Program-made: the position numbers and the translations under genes
The notes under the pieces: model-generated
Seen by the model: the letters and a program-made list of their open reading frames with translations, nothing else
Told to the model about the DNA's origin: nothing
Databases searched by the model: none
Virus record (IMG/VR): IMGVR_UViG_3300027734_000187
Location: 1-34,725 of that record
Origin: a virus
Direction: 5' to 3' (one strand)
Length of the DNA stretch: 34,725 nucleotides
Shown here: piece by piece, positions 8,001-15,989 of the stretch
Numbering within the stretch: position 1 is the first letter of the stretch
How the letters are laid out: each line of letters starts with the position of its first letter

Positions 8001-9458
8001 ATGGCAGATTTTGATTTAGGCGGCTTGCTGTTTGGCAATGCGCCATCCAGCGGCTTTGAAAGCTACCTGGACCCAGAGCAGTTAAAGGCTATGCGTGACC
8101 AAGGCGTCATGCAGGCAGCAATGTCATTGTTAAGGTCATCTGGTCCAAGTAGAGTGCCTATCGGTATCGGCCAGGCTCTGGGCGAGGCGTATGGGGCTGG
8201 ACAGACGGGTTACCAGCAGGCGCAGCAGCAGGGCATTGCAGGACTGCTTACTAAGCAGAAGCTGGAGGAGGCAAAGCGTGCGCAGCAGATGCAAGAGGAT
8301 TACGCCAAGATGGTTATGCAGCTAACTGGTGGACAAGCGCCAGAAATGGGCGCCATGACTCCAGAGTCTGTATTGGCTGCTCCAGTTACAGCGCAACTGC
8401 CTGCAGGACCTACTGTTGCTAGGGCCGAGATGATTGGTCAACTTTCTCCAAGTTTAGGTAATCCTGCTATTGGTGGTGCTCAAATGCAACGCGCTAATTT
8501 GCCTCCGCAAATGGCTGCATTGCTGTCTCGGTTGCCAGCAAAAGAAGGCATACCGGAGTTGATGAAGTATATGCAGCCAGCTAAGACACAAGGACAACCA
8601 TTTAAAGCTGCTGATGGAAAATACTATATCCAAACAGATACGGGCGGCGTGATACCGGCTCCAATTGAACCTGCTGATCTAGGTGCTGAAGAATACGGAG
8701 CACCAGTAGCGCAAGTTGTTAACGGACAAATTCAGATGGTCCAGTACAACAAAAAAGGCGATAGTAGGATTGCACAAGGTGTTATGCCGTATGAGCCACA
8801 GTCACCAGATATCCGTTCTGTTGAGTACCTTTTAGGTCAAAAACTAGGTGGAACTGGTGCTACTGGCATGGGCCAAGTTGGTGATTATCGTAGAACACTT
8901 GCACCAATAACAAAGGTCAATGTTCCTGTTGATATGACTGGCGGTCAAAAAGGCTTTGAAAATGAGATGTCTTTGGGTAAAGCATTTAAAGCAGAACCAA
9001 TCTACAAAGATTTCAGCGATATGCAATCTGCATACGGACAGGTAGTTTCATCATTAAAGCAAGGAACTCCAATTGGTGATGTTGCTGGCGCTACTAAGGT
9101 AATGAAACTGCTTGATCCTGGCTCTGTTGTACGTGAGTCTGAACTTGGTATTGCAATGGCCGCTGCTGGTCGCATGGATCGTTTACAGAACTACTTTAGC
9201 AACATGATGTCAGGTCAAAAGCTGACACCTACTCAGCGTGATGATTTCCAGAGTTTGTCTAATGAACTTTATGCGGCTGCTGGTCAGGCTTACAACAAAA
9301 AGCGTCAAGAGTACGAGGCATTTGGTACTTCATACGGATTCAAAAACCTTGGCACTGCACTTGGAGAACAGGCAAAAATTCCGTCTTTGATGGGTGGTGG
9401 ACCTGGTGGAACGCAAAGAAAGCCATTAGGCGATATTTTTAAGCCTAGAGTACCATAA
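8001..9458 (+). CDS. Internal virion / ejection protein
   Basis: A 485-residue protein with N-terminus ADFDLGGLLFG. A helical Gln-rich stretch lies at 60-110 (GQTGYQQAQQQGIAGLLTKQ), followed by a Pro/Gly-rich middle. A helical C-terminal part from about 310 (DFSDMQSAYGQVVSSLKQGT) contains LLDPGSVVRESELGIAMAAA, a motif I associate with phage virion and DNA-transfer proteins. A TTAAAGGGG ribosome site precedes it, nearly the same as before the previous gene. It probably acts with its neighbours in DNA delivery. There is no catalytic signature. Confidence 0.6.
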   Translation: MADFDLGGLLFGNAPSSGFESYLDPEQLKAMRDQGVMQAAMSLLRSSGPSRVPIGIGQALGEAYGAGQTGYQQAQQQGIAGLLTKQKLEEAKRAQQMQEDYAKMVMQLTGGQAPEMGAMTPESVLAAPVTAQLPAGPTVARAEMIGQLSPSLGNPAIGGAQMQRANLPPQMAALLSRLPAKEGIPELMKYMQPAKTQGQPFKAADGKYYIQTDTGGVIPAPIEPADLGAEEYGAPVAQVVNGQIQMVQYNKKGDSRIAQGVMPYEPQSPDIRSVEYLLGQKLGGTGATGMGQVGDYRRTLAPITKVNVPVDMTGGQKGFENEMSLGKAFKAEPIYKDFSDMQSAYGQVVSSLKQGTPIGDVAGATKVMKLLDPGSVVRESELGIAMAAAGRMDRLQNYFSNMMSGQKLTPTQRDDFQSLSNELYAAAGQAYNKKRQEYEAFGTSYGFKNLGTALGEQAKIPSLMGGGPGGTQRKPLGDIFKPRVP

Positions 9459-9468
9459 GGATTAAATC

Positions 9469-11631
9469 ATGGATGATCTAAAAATTAAGATCAAAGAGGC
9501 TAAATCTGCTGGATACCAGGATGATGAGATCATCAAGTATCTTGCCTCAATGCCTGATCTAACTCAAAGCATTACAAGCGCAGTAGAGAACCAATACGCA
9601 CCAGCAGAGATACTTAAATTCTTGTCTGAGCGTAAGTCTCCTGCTTACGAGGCCGGCGCCAAAAAGTCTGAACTTGAAAAAGGTTTCTTGACTGCGATGC
9701 AGGGTCCGACATTCGGCTTCTATGATGAACTTGCCGGTGCATTGGCGGCTCCCGTTACTGCCTATCAAACTGGTAAACCGCTATTCGAGGCGTATCAGCA
9801 GGAGCGTGATATACGTCGTGGAGCTGCTGAGTCCTACATGAAGGAAAACCCCTGGACATCTGCTGGCTTGCAGGGCGTGGCGTCAATCCCCACCATGCTT
9901 GCAGGTTTACCTATGAGGGCGGCTGGCGTTGTTAGCAAGGCAGTTATGCCTACAGTTGAATTTGCTGCACCAAAAGTGGCGCAGACTGTTTCAAATATTG
10001 GACGCTATCTAACTGCGGCGCCAGAGGCTGGCAAGGTTATGGGTCTGGGTCAGCGCATGGTCCAGGCCGGTGCTGGAGGCGTCGGTTATGGATTGCTTGG
10101 TGGGGCTGGAGCAAGCGAGGGACAGACAGCAGGAGAGATAGCAACAGACGCTGGAAAGAGCGCGCTGATGGGTGCGGTGCTTGGACCTATTACGCAGCCT
10201 GTAATGGGCGTTTTAGGAGCTGCTGGACGCCAGGTTGCTGGCAGGTATGGTTCACAAGAAACGGCATCTACCTATGCCCAGCAAAAGGTTGCCGAGGCGC
10301 TGCTGCGCGATACGCCACCAGATTTACTGCAAAGCGCATTGGGTATGGCGCAGGCCAGGATGGGTAAGCTCGGACCAGAGGCGCGTATTGCTGACGTTGG
10401 TGGCGCCAATGTTCGGCAATTGCTGGACACTATTGCTACGCTACCTGGTGAAACAAAGCAGGCTCTGGAGCGTGCTATCCGTGAGCGCCAGGCTGGACGT
10501 GCAGGCCGGTTAGTGACTGCCGCTGACGAGGCTTTAGGCACACAGGGTGCGCAGTTTCAGCAAAGCATTGATGCATTTAATGCACAACGCCAGTCTGAAT
10601 CTCGACCCTTTTATGACATTATTGATAAAGCGACTGTCAAGGTTGACGATACTTTAGCTGCATTGTTAAGACGATCTGAGTCTTTGCAGGGTCCTGCTGA
10701 GTTGCTGTACAAGACAAAGACGGGACAGACGATTGACTTGGCTAACTTGCAAAAAGGTGATTTTGTACCGATGAACGTGCTTGATACGCTAAAGCATTCT
10801 TTGTACGACTCTGCGCAGACGTTAAAGCGTGCTGGTGGTGGCCAACAAGCCAATGCCTATGATGATGTACGCAAGGACTTGATAACTGTACTAACAGATA
10901 AATCACCAAGACTTGGCGGTAAATCTGCTTATGCACAGGCTATGGAGAAGTGGGCAGGTCCTTCGCAAATGAGGGATGCCGCTGAACTTGGCCGCACTGC
11001 TATGACTGGTGATATTGTTGACTTTAAACAACAACTGGTTGGACTAACTCAGTCAGAGATGGATGCGTTTCGCGTTGGAGCATTGCAGGCTTTACGTCAA
11101 AAGACGGGTACAGTGGCTGGTCAAACGTCACTACTAAAGATGTGGCAAGAACCAAGTACACGGGAACGCGTAAAGGCAGTATTCAATAACGATTACCGAG
11201 AATTTGCGTCAGCAGTTGCAAAAGAGGCTCGACTTAAAGGTCTTGAATCTCTTGGCCGTGGATCGCAAAGTGCTGGACGTTTGGCTGGGATGGAGGACCT
11301 TGGAATACCCGCTGTTATGGCGGCTGGGCAGGCTGTAAGCACAGGTAATGTACCTGGTGTAGCGGCAGCGGCTACAAACCTATTTAATCGCATGGGTACG
11401 CCAGAGCCAGTTAGGGCTGAGATGGGACGTTTACTGCTATCGCGTGAGCAGCAGCGCCTTGTTGAGCTTGGTGACCAGATTCGCAGGATGAACGAGGCAC
11501 GTTCACGGGCAGCCGGTTATGGTGGATATACCGCTGGGCAAGCTGGCCGCGTTACGTCTCCGGTAATTGGTTCTGGCGTAGGCAATGATCAATTTAACTT
11601 TCTTAGCCCAGCAGGGCCGTATGGTCAATAA
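9469..11631 (+). CDS. Large ejection / internal virion protein
   Basis: A 720-residue, mainly helical protein. Residues 1-55 include two short helical units each containing a DDEIIKYL- or PAEILKFL-like segment, probably an imperfect repeat. Residues 70-260 are Ala/Gly-rich with weakly hydrophobic stretches (GLQGVASIPTMLAGLPMRAA, VGYGLLGGAGASEG, GAVLGPITQPVMGVLGAAGR). Residues 265-600 are charged helical sequence. The Gly-rich C-terminus is predicted disordered. Size, hydrophobic patches and position fit a DNA-ejection protein. No transglycosylase motif is visible. AAGGA precedes the ATG. Confidence 0.6.
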   Translation: MDDLKIKIKEAKSAGYQDDEIIKYLASMPDLTQSITSAVENQYAPAEILKFLSERKSPAYEAGAKKSELEKGFLTAMQGPTFGFYDELAGALAAPVTAYQTGKPLFEAYQQERDIRRGAAESYMKENPWTSAGLQGVASIPTMLAGLPMRAAGVVSKAVMPTVEFAAPKVAQTVSNIGRYLTAAPEAGKVMGLGQRMVQAGAGGVGYGLLGGAGASEGQTAGEIATDAGKSALMGAVLGPITQPVMGVLGAAGRQVAGRYGSQETASTYAQQKVAEALLRDTPPDLLQSALGMAQARMGKLGPEARIADVGGANVRQLLDTIATLPGETKQALERAIRERQAGRAGRLVTAADEALGTQGAQFQQSIDAFNAQRQSESRPFYDIIDKATVKVDDTLAALLRRSESLQGPAELLYKTKTGQTIDLANLQKGDFVPMNVLDTLKHSLYDSAQTLKRAGGGQQANAYDDVRKDLITVLTDKSPRLGGKSAYAQAMEKWAGPSQMRDAAELGRTAMTGDIVDFKQQLVGLTQSEMDAFRVGALQALRQKTGTVAGQTSLLKMWQEPSTRERVKAVFNNDYREFASAVAKEARLKGLESLGRGSQSAGRLAGMEDLGIPAVMAAGQAVSTGNVPGVAAAATNLFNRMGTPEPVRAEMGRLLLSREQQRLVELGDQIRRMNEARSRAAGYGGYTAGQAGRVTSPVIGSGVGNDQFNFLSPAGPYGQ

Positions 11632-11643
11632 GGAGTAACTGAG

Positions 11644-13185
11644 ATGGGCTTGCTTGACTATTTAGAGAGCATTGGAGAGACAGGAGCCATGCTTGGCTCG
11701 GGTGCTGTATCCAGCATGGTGGGTATGCCTTATGGCGTCTACAAGGGCATGACAAGTGGCAAGTATGGCACTTCAGAGGCCAATAGGATCGCCGAGGAGG
11801 AAGCGCGTAGGTTTATTGAGCGCAATACCTATCAGCCTAGAACTGAGGGTGCTCAGAACGCCTTGCAGTACCTTGGTGGGTTGCTGTCCGATGCCAAGAT
11901 ACCGCCAATACTGCCAGAGGCCGCTGCGCTTTCTGCAATACCTATGCGCCAATCAATGGCTAGGATGGCAGAAAACGCTGCAATGCCTAGCGAGTTTGGA
12001 TCGCAAACTGGTGCTGTAAGAATTGGCAAAAAGGATGCAACAGTGATGCGTCCGCAGCGTATTGCTTATCCCAATATTTATCAGAATCCAAAAGAACTTG
12101 TAGCGGAAGCTGCATCTCGCGTGGCTCCAGAAGACCCACTGCTAAATCAATTGTTTGGTGTTACTAGGGAAGACCTTTGGAATATTTCTCAGCAAGGTCA
12201 GCGTCAAGGAAACATTACTGATCGACCTTTTAAGGCTGCAAAAAATGCTACTGGTGCGGAGCACGCAGCAGAAGTAATGAATCCTAGAAATACGAAAAGG
12301 ATTACTGACATCATTGGTGAGGCACAGCAGCAGCCTGATTTGTATAAGGGTATGGCTTCCTGGTACACAATGGACCCACTATTTCAACGATTTGCTGATA
12401 TTTATGGCCCAGAGCAAGCCATTACTGAATACAACAAATTCAATACATTAACCGGAATGTCTAGTCCTGGAAGCGAGGTTCTTACCGAGTTAAATCGTGG
12501 TTCTGCTGCTTACATGATGGATAAAGCTGGAAGGTTTCAAGACTTTAAAAAGTATGGTGGATTGCCAGTTTACAAACGTAAAAGCGATTTCCCACCAGAG
12601 CTTGAAGCAATCATGGGCCACCCTTACCATAAGACAGCACAAGCTGGACCTATGGAAAAGTACTTGAGTGGTGGATTGCTTGATATGAAGTCTGCAAAAG
12701 TGCCAAGTTACATTGCAGCATCTGGAGTACCAGAGACAGGATTTCAGACTCAATGGCCAGTTGGTGATGCGCATTGGTCACGCATAGTTGGTCTGCCTGA
12801 TGTTCGTGGTGCTACCACTAAAAAAGGTAAAGCATCAGTGCCAAATGCAAGTGCATCTGTACCTGAGATGGTATCTCTTGGACCTTGGTGGCAAAATCAA
12901 ATTGCAGCTCCTATGGGGTTGGAGCCGGTCCCTGCGCAAGCAGTTATATGGGGTGCTGGATCGGGCGCTACTGGTGTTACATCACCAATTGGAGCTGGTA
13001 AGTTGGAATTGCTTTCCCAGCAAATTGGAAAGACTGCTAGGCGCCTAAACGTATCACCAGAAACTGCACGCGATATGATTATTCGTGGACAGACTCATGC
13101 TGGATACATTGATCCAGAACTGGCTGCATTGCTTGGGGCCGGCGCTGGCGGCTTGCTTGCTTACGACTCAATGAATAATGAGTAA
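11644..13185 (+). CDS. Virion-associated protein with conserved phage C-terminal domain
   Basis: A 513-residue protein and the last gene of the rightward structural block. Residues 1-100 are helical and Gly/Ala-rich. From about residue 220 there is a well-ordered globular region with conserved-looking motifs (FNTLTGMSSPGSEVLTELNR, GHPYHKTAQAGPMEKYL, VGDAHWSRIVGLPD, VPEMVSLGPWWQ, QAVIWGAGS). I believe this is a catalogued phage domain of unknown function (possibly DUF7178), but I cannot confirm the number. The His/Asp/Trp-rich motifs would fit an enzyme. AAGGAG lies upstream. Its 3' end overlaps a leftward gene by 107 bases. Confidence 0.6.
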   Translation: MGLLDYLESIGETGAMLGSGAVSSMVGMPYGVYKGMTSGKYGTSEANRIAEEEARRFIERNTYQPRTEGAQNALQYLGGLLSDAKIPPILPEAAALSAIPMRQSMARMAENAAMPSEFGSQTGAVRIGKKDATVMRPQRIAYPNIYQNPKELVAEAASRVAPEDPLLNQLFGVTREDLWNISQQGQRQGNITDRPFKAAKNATGAEHAAEVMNPRNTKRITDIIGEAQQQPDLYKGMASWYTMDPLFQRFADIYGPEQAITEYNKFNTLTGMSSPGSEVLTELNRGSAAYMMDKAGRFQDFKKYGGLPVYKRKSDFPPELEAIMGHPYHKTAQAGPMEKYLSGGLLDMKSAKVPSYIAASGVPETGFQTQWPVGDAHWSRIVGLPDVRGATTKKGKASVPNASASVPEMVSLGPWWQNQIAAPMGLEPVPAQAVIWGAGSGATGVTSPIGAGKLELLSQQIGKTARRLNVSPETARDMIIRGQTHAGYIDPELAALLGAGAGGLLAYDSMNNE

Positions 13186-13297
13186 TCTCATCAATAGCCC
13201 AGGTTAATGCTTCGACGGCAGTAGGCACTTCACCTGTCTCTGCCTCAATAGCATTAGCCTGGTCAAGCAATCGTTTGAGTATTTCTATTTCTTTCAC
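13079..13297 (-). CDS. Small unknown protein, last gene of leftward operon
   Basis: A 72-residue protein. Its ATG overlaps the stop of the upstream gene by four bases, which supports it as a true coupled gene. The N-terminal half (EIEILKRLLDQANAIEAETG then ALTWAIDEI) is helical, and the tail is basic and polar (RKQASRQRRP). The last 107 bases run antisense into the end of the rightward virion gene, and no terminator separates the two. No family recognised. Confidence 0.55.
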   Translation of the reverse strand: MKEIEILKRLLDQANAIEAETGEVPTAVEALTWAIDEITHYSLSRKQASRQRRPQAMQPVLDQCIQHESVHE

Positions 13298-13665
13298 TTG
13301 TACTCTCCATAAAACGCCGCAATCATTGGATCGCGCCTGGGTTTAATGCTCTTGGCCTTCTCACGCGCCTGGCGAAACTCTTTGTCCTCCTGAGTCTCTT
13401 TGGCACGGGACTTCTTCTTACGCTCAACATCAGAAGTCCGTGGAGGCTTTGGCGCATCGACGCCTATGCCTGCCCTAAACACCGCCGCAATGCCATCTGG
13501 CTGGCGCCGCCACCCTGACCTATACACCAGACCCTTGCGGCGCATCTTGGCCAGCAGCTCCTGCGCTGACCTTTGCGTGCAGTGGACCAGGACGCATATC
13601 TCTGAGGTAGACATATCCTTTCGCTGCAAGATGTCCAGTATGCGCGGCTCCCTGACGGACTTCAT
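13294..13665 (-). CDS. Winged-helix DNA-binding protein
   Basis: A 123-residue protein. Residues 1-55 form a winged helix-turn-helix (REPRILDILQRKDMSTSEIC, VHCTQRSAQELLAKMRRKGL) with the wing at VYRSGW. The C-terminal half is highly charged (ERKKKSRAKETQEDKEFRQA). It lies inside the leftward operon with ATGA overlaps on both sides. It is a likely transcription regulator or a DNA mimic/competitor acting on phage or host promoters. Targets cannot be seen from the sequence. Confidence 0.7.
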   Translation of the reverse strand: MKSVREPRILDILQRKDMSTSEICVLVHCTQRSAQELLAKMRRKGLVYRSGWRRQPDGIAAVFRAGIGVDAPKPPRTSDVERKKKSRAKETQEDKEFRQAREKAKSIKPRRDPMIAAFYGEYK

Positions 13666-13898
13666 GCTTTTCTGCTCCTGATGTTGAGGTGATCGTTAGC
13701 ACCAGGGCGAGGCGTCTCCATCTTTGGCGGTTGATAAACTGGATGATGCCAGATAGAGATAGTGGTAGGCGGTGCTTCGCCTGGCAGTTTCTCGCGTGGT
13801 GACCATTCACCAGCAAGGCCGAGGACCCTGCGCTTAGAGTCGCTGCCATTTGCAAAACGTCCGATAGCGGACTCGCGTTTGCTTTGAAAACCTGTCAT
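13662..13898 (-). CDS. Unknown small basic protein
   Basis: A 78-residue protein coupled by ATGA at both ends. It is basic and Pro-rich, with TGFQSKRESAIGRFANGSDS at the start and HHPVYQPPKMETPRPG near the end. It is probably partly disordered. A longer ORF in another frame of the same strand (13520-13855) competes for this stretch, but it lacks stop-start coupling. No family recognised. Confidence 0.5.
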   Translation of the reverse strand: MTGFQSKRESAIGRFANGSDSKRRVLGLAGEWSPREKLPGEAPPTTISIWHHPVYQPPKMETPRPGANDHLNIRSRKA

Positions 13899-14113
13899 GT
13901 TGTTCCCCTTGCTCTTGGATAAAAGGTCACCACATTGCTAGGCCAATGAATTGTTGCCGTCACGCCCAATCGTTTTGCAAGGGCATCCACCCAAATTGCA
14001 ATTCTTCGCTCAAAGTAAAAACTGCCAAAAAATTCTTTTTCAAGCAACCACAAGCTGATGGTTGCATCTTCGCCAGCAGAAACCTGCTCGGAAACCCAAG
14101 CCTCAAAGTTCAT
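13895..14113 (-). CDS. Unknown small protein
   Basis: A 72-residue protein if started at ATG 14113, which shares one base with the upstream stop (TGATG). The frame is open to 14155, but a start there would sit inside the upstream gene. The sequence (NFEAWVSEQVSAGEDATISL, WLLEKEFFGSF, RIAIWVDALAKRLGV) looks like a compact alpha/beta fold with acidic and aromatic residues. Small, slightly acidic folds in leftward phage operons often inhibit host proteins, but that is speculation here. Confidence 0.6.
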   Translation of the reverse strand: MNFEAWVSEQVSAGEDATISLWLLEKEFFGSFYFERRIAIWVDALAKRLGVTATIHWPSNVVTFYPRARGTT

Positions 14114-14325
14114 CACTTCCCCCAAAAAAAGAAAATCAGCGTCACTACAATGCACACAGCAAGCACAGAAATAAGCGCCTTAAACGTGCCGATTGTGTCT
14201 GTGTAGGGGTCAGTGTCCCTAATCATTCCACGCTCAGAATATGCCCTGTTTGCGGCCTCCCTGTGTGCTTGTCTAACGGGGCAGTTGGGTGCGTTAGTGC
14301 ATTTCCCATATTCGCAGCAGGTCAT
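14113..14325 (-). CDS. Small Cys-rich membrane protein
   Basis: A 70-residue protein. The N-terminal 15 residues hold four Cys (TCCEYGKCTNAPNCPVR), a possible metal site or disulfide cluster. A charged middle follows, and one strong membrane span lies at about 48-67 (FKALISVLAVCIVVTLIFFF). With no signal peptide it would sit as a single-span inner-membrane protein. It is coupled by ATGA upstream and TGATG downstream. Function unknown. Superinfection exclusion or membrane sensing is only a guess. Confidence 0.6.
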   Translation of the reverse strand: MTCCEYGKCTNAPNCPVRQAHREAANRAYSERGMIRDTDPYTDTIGTFKALISVLAVCIVVTLIFFFWGK

Positions 14326-14516
14326 AACTTGTACTCCTTCAGTCTGGTGTTTAAACGCTCAATGCGGGTCATATTCATATCGAGCACTGCCGCCGCATAC
14401 TCGACTGCTGCCTCTGCCTCCAGTCGGTCCAGATGGGCACAAGCAAGCTCACGCTGGATGACTTCGGCTGGCGTTAACTCTCGGTAGTAGTCCTTCAAAA
14501 ACTTAAAAAATCTCAT
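14322..14516 (-). CDS. Small helical phage protein
   Basis: A 64-residue, almost fully helical protein. FFKFLKDYYRELTPAEVIQR is followed by LDRLEAEAAVEYAAAVLDMN and a basic end. The start pattern (phe-rich helix, then YYRELTPAE) matches small proteins that I recall from Burkholderiales phages, where they lie beside the next gene upstream. It is coupled by ATGA on both sides. Possibly a coiled-coil adaptor. Function unknown. Confidence 0.6.
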   Translation of the reverse strand: MRFFKFLKDYYRELTPAEVIQRELACAHLDRLEAEAAVEYAAAVLDMNMTRIERLNTRLKEYKL

Positions 14517-14983
14517 GCTGATTTCTCCAATATTACCCGCGCCTTGCGGTTCTTTATTTCGTCCCTGACTATGTCGAGCGCATCCTCCATGTGCTTGATG
14601 CTGGTCACTTCTATCTGCGCGTCGTGTATCTCCATGCCTAAATTGATGGCGGTCAATTCCTGCGCCTTGAGCACGAACCGATACTCTCTGTCGATGCCTC
14701 TGCGTGAGACGGCGTATAGCGCGTTCTGGGCGGCTCTGACCTGGTCCCTGTACTCATCACCGATGCCCAGACGCTGCAAAGCCTCGGTAATGTTCAGCGC
14801 GGCAATGATCGTGTCAATGTCCTCGCGGTCCGCAACACCTTTTCTGAGTGCGTCGATGGCCTGGTGGTTCTTGATCTGGACATTCACAATGCCAGCCTGC
14901 GAGACAGGCTTAAAGCCATTAACAAGCCAGGCCACCGGATTCGGCAGCTGCGGCTTGGGCCGGTACGAGCTGCGCTTTCTCAC
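14513..14983 (-). CDS. Conserved phage protein of unknown function
   Basis: A 156-residue, mostly helical protein. The basic start RKRSSYRPKP, the segment QIKNHQAIDALRKGVADRED, then IAALNITEALQRLGIGDEY and ELTAINLGMEIHDAQIEV form a pattern I recall from a family in Burkholderiales phages. This is one of my reasons for suggesting such a host. No catalytic motif is visible. It lies in the middle of the leftward operon with ATGA overlaps at both ends. Confidence 0.65.
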   Translation of the reverse strand: MRKRSSYRPKPQLPNPVAWLVNGFKPVSQAGIVNVQIKNHQAIDALRKGVADREDIDTIIAALNITEALQRLGIGDEYRDQVRAAQNALYAVSRRGIDREYRFVLKAQELTAINLGMEIHDAQIEVTSIKHMEDALDIVRDEIKNRKARVILEKSA

Positions 14984-15231
14984 CTTTTCAGCTCCATTAT
15001 TTCTAATTCAAGTTGCTTGCAATGCTGGGCGAGGTTGTCGTAGTCCTGCTTGTGCTTGGCGCTGGTAAGTCTTTCGGCGCCAACCCATCCGATTAACGTT
15101 CCCCTGGTGGCCGCCATCCGCAGGTGGGACACCATCTCATGCGTAGTAAGGATGCCCAGGCTGCCTGGTTTGGGTGACAGCTCTGCTACCAGCGCGTCGA
15201 TTTCTTTTTGCATGGATTCACTCATAGTCAT
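14980..15231 (-). CDS. Unknown small protein
   Basis: An 83-residue protein if started at ATG 15231, which overlaps the upstream stop by ATGA. A second in-frame ATG at 15225 lies 7 bases after GGGAG and could be the real start. Residues 25-70 (PGSLGILTTHEMVSHLRMAA, RGTLIGWVGAERLTSAKHKQ) look globular. The C-terminus is a Glu/Leu helix (HCKQLELEIMELKR). A start further upstream (15297) would lie inside the upstream gene. Function unknown. Confidence 0.55.
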   Translation of the reverse strand: MTMSESMQKEIDALVAELSPKPGSLGILTTHEMVSHLRMAATRGTLIGWVGAERLTSAKHKQDYDNLAQHCKQLELEIMELKR

Positions 15232-15341
15232 ACTCCCATGAATAAGAAAAAGGCCAGACCGACTCCGATGGCAAGGGCCAGGGCAATCTCTGCCCATTTG
15301 CGGGTGACGGGTTGGATGGTGTAGTGTTCGCGGTAGCGCAT
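15228..15341 (-). CDS. 37-residue single-span membrane protein
   Basis: A short ORF of 37 codons. A strong ribosome site (AGGAG, 15348-15352) lies 6 bases before the ATG. The N-terminal 16 residues are basic and polar (MRYREHYTIQPVTRKWAE), and residues 17-37 form one membrane helix (IALALAIGVGLAFFLFMGV). Its stop overlaps the next gene by ATGA. Basic residues at the N-terminus predict N-in topology. The ribosome site, span and coupling make it a credible gene. Function unknown. Confidence 0.65.
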   Translation of the reverse strand: MRYREHYTIQPVTRKWAEIALALAIGVGLAFFLFMGV

Positions 15342-15358
15342 GGTGGACTCCTAAAGAT

Positions 15359-15372
15359 GGGGCCGCAGCCCC
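15359..15372 (-). promoter_or_regulatory. GC-rich hairpin between leftward genes
   Basis: Perfect 5-bp GGGGC/GCCCC stem with a 4-base loop. It lies in the 43-base gap between the first and second leftward genes, just before the AGGAG of the second. No T-run follows in the leftward direction, so it is unlikely to be an intrinsic terminator. It could protect mRNA or pause transcription. Confidence 0.35.
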
Positions 15373-15384
15373 GTGGGTTGGTGA

Positions 15385-15612
15385 TTATTTTGAGCGACGC
15401 TCAAACAGTGTTAAAGCATCTTCAAAAGCCAAATTTTTGGCAACATAACGCCATGTTTTGGCGATACCGCCAGAAATATGACGGCTATAGTTTTCACACA
15501 ATTTGTAAACGGCATAGGTAACGTCATCCGCATCAGCGGACAGACCAGTGTGAACGGCGAATAGGCCGTACTGGATGCCGTTTTTGTTTGTTTTGATTTG
15601 AACTGCTTTCAT
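15385..15612 (-). CDS. First gene of leftward operon, unknown
   Basis: A 75-residue protein starting at ATG 15612, six bases after AGGA. The frame is open to 15648, but that start has no ribosome site. The N-terminus looks beta-rich (MKAVQIKTNKNGIQYGLFAV), followed by helical sequence (DVTYAVYKLCENYSRHISGG, NLAFEDALTLFERRSK). As the promoter-proximal gene it is probably the most abundant early product. A host-takeover or regulatory role is possible. No family recognised. Confidence 0.6.
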   Translation of the reverse strand: MKAVQIKTNKNGIQYGLFAVHTGLSADADDVTYAVYKLCENYSRHISGGIAKTWRYVAKNLAFEDALTLFERRSK

Positions 15613-15779
15613 TTTGTATCCTGTTTGCTGGTTGTTGATGCCTTGCATCTTACATGAATTGACTACTTCATCAACTGATTTAAGTAGGTATTTACCCTTA
15701 GTTACGCAAAATAATTGCTTTTCTAGTCAAAAAACACCTTTAGAATGGACGCATTCGTCAATTAAAGGGGTTAGGCACA
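15613..15779. promoter_or_regulatory. Divergent control region
   Basis: 167 AT-rich bases separate the leftward operon from the rightward XRE gene, so both must be transcribed from here. Three direct copies of TTCRTCAAYTRA lie at 15667-15678, 15754-15765 and 15785-15796. The last is inside the first codons of the XRE gene. An inverted repeat CTACTT/AAGTAG flanks the first copy. These are candidate operators. TTGACT hexamers occur on both strands, but no well-spaced -10 box stands out, so I do not place exact promoters. Confidence 0.5.
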
Positions 15780-15989
15780 ATGATTTCGTCAACTGAGCAA
15801 GCAATCGAGGCAATACGTCTCAAAGCAAAGGAAGCAGGGTTCAAGATGAACGACCTAGCGTATGCAGCAGGCATTGACCCTGCCCAACTCAGCAGGTGGT
15901 CTACAGGCAAGACGATCCCGCTGTACAGCAATATTATGAAATTGGAGCAAGCAGTGGACGCGCTGATTGCGGCAAAGGCGCCCCAATGA
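15780..15989 (+). CDS. XRE-family HTH regulator, Cro-like
   Basis: A 69-residue protein that is essentially one helix-turn-helix domain. KEAGFKMNDLAYAAGIDPAQ contains helices 2-3, and LSRWSTGKTIP is the recognition end. With no oligomerisation or peptidase domain it resembles Cro rather than a CI repressor. It follows the divergent control region and starts the rightward replication operon, so it probably controls both directions by binding the repeated operators. AAAGGGG lies before the ATG. The stop overlaps the next gene by ATGA. Confidence 0.75.
   Translation: MISSTEQAIEAIRLKAKEAGFKMNDLAYAAGIDPAQLSRWSTGKTIPLYSNIMKLEQAVDALIAAKAPQ

Noticed and set aside
13520-13855. 111-residue minus-strand ORF
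   Set aside because: It overlaps two coupled genes in another frame and lacks stop-start linkage or a ribosome site.
14062-14487. 141-residue plus-strand ORF across the leftward operon
   Set aside because: Antisense to three coupled genes, with a Ser/Ala/Arg-rich shadow composition.
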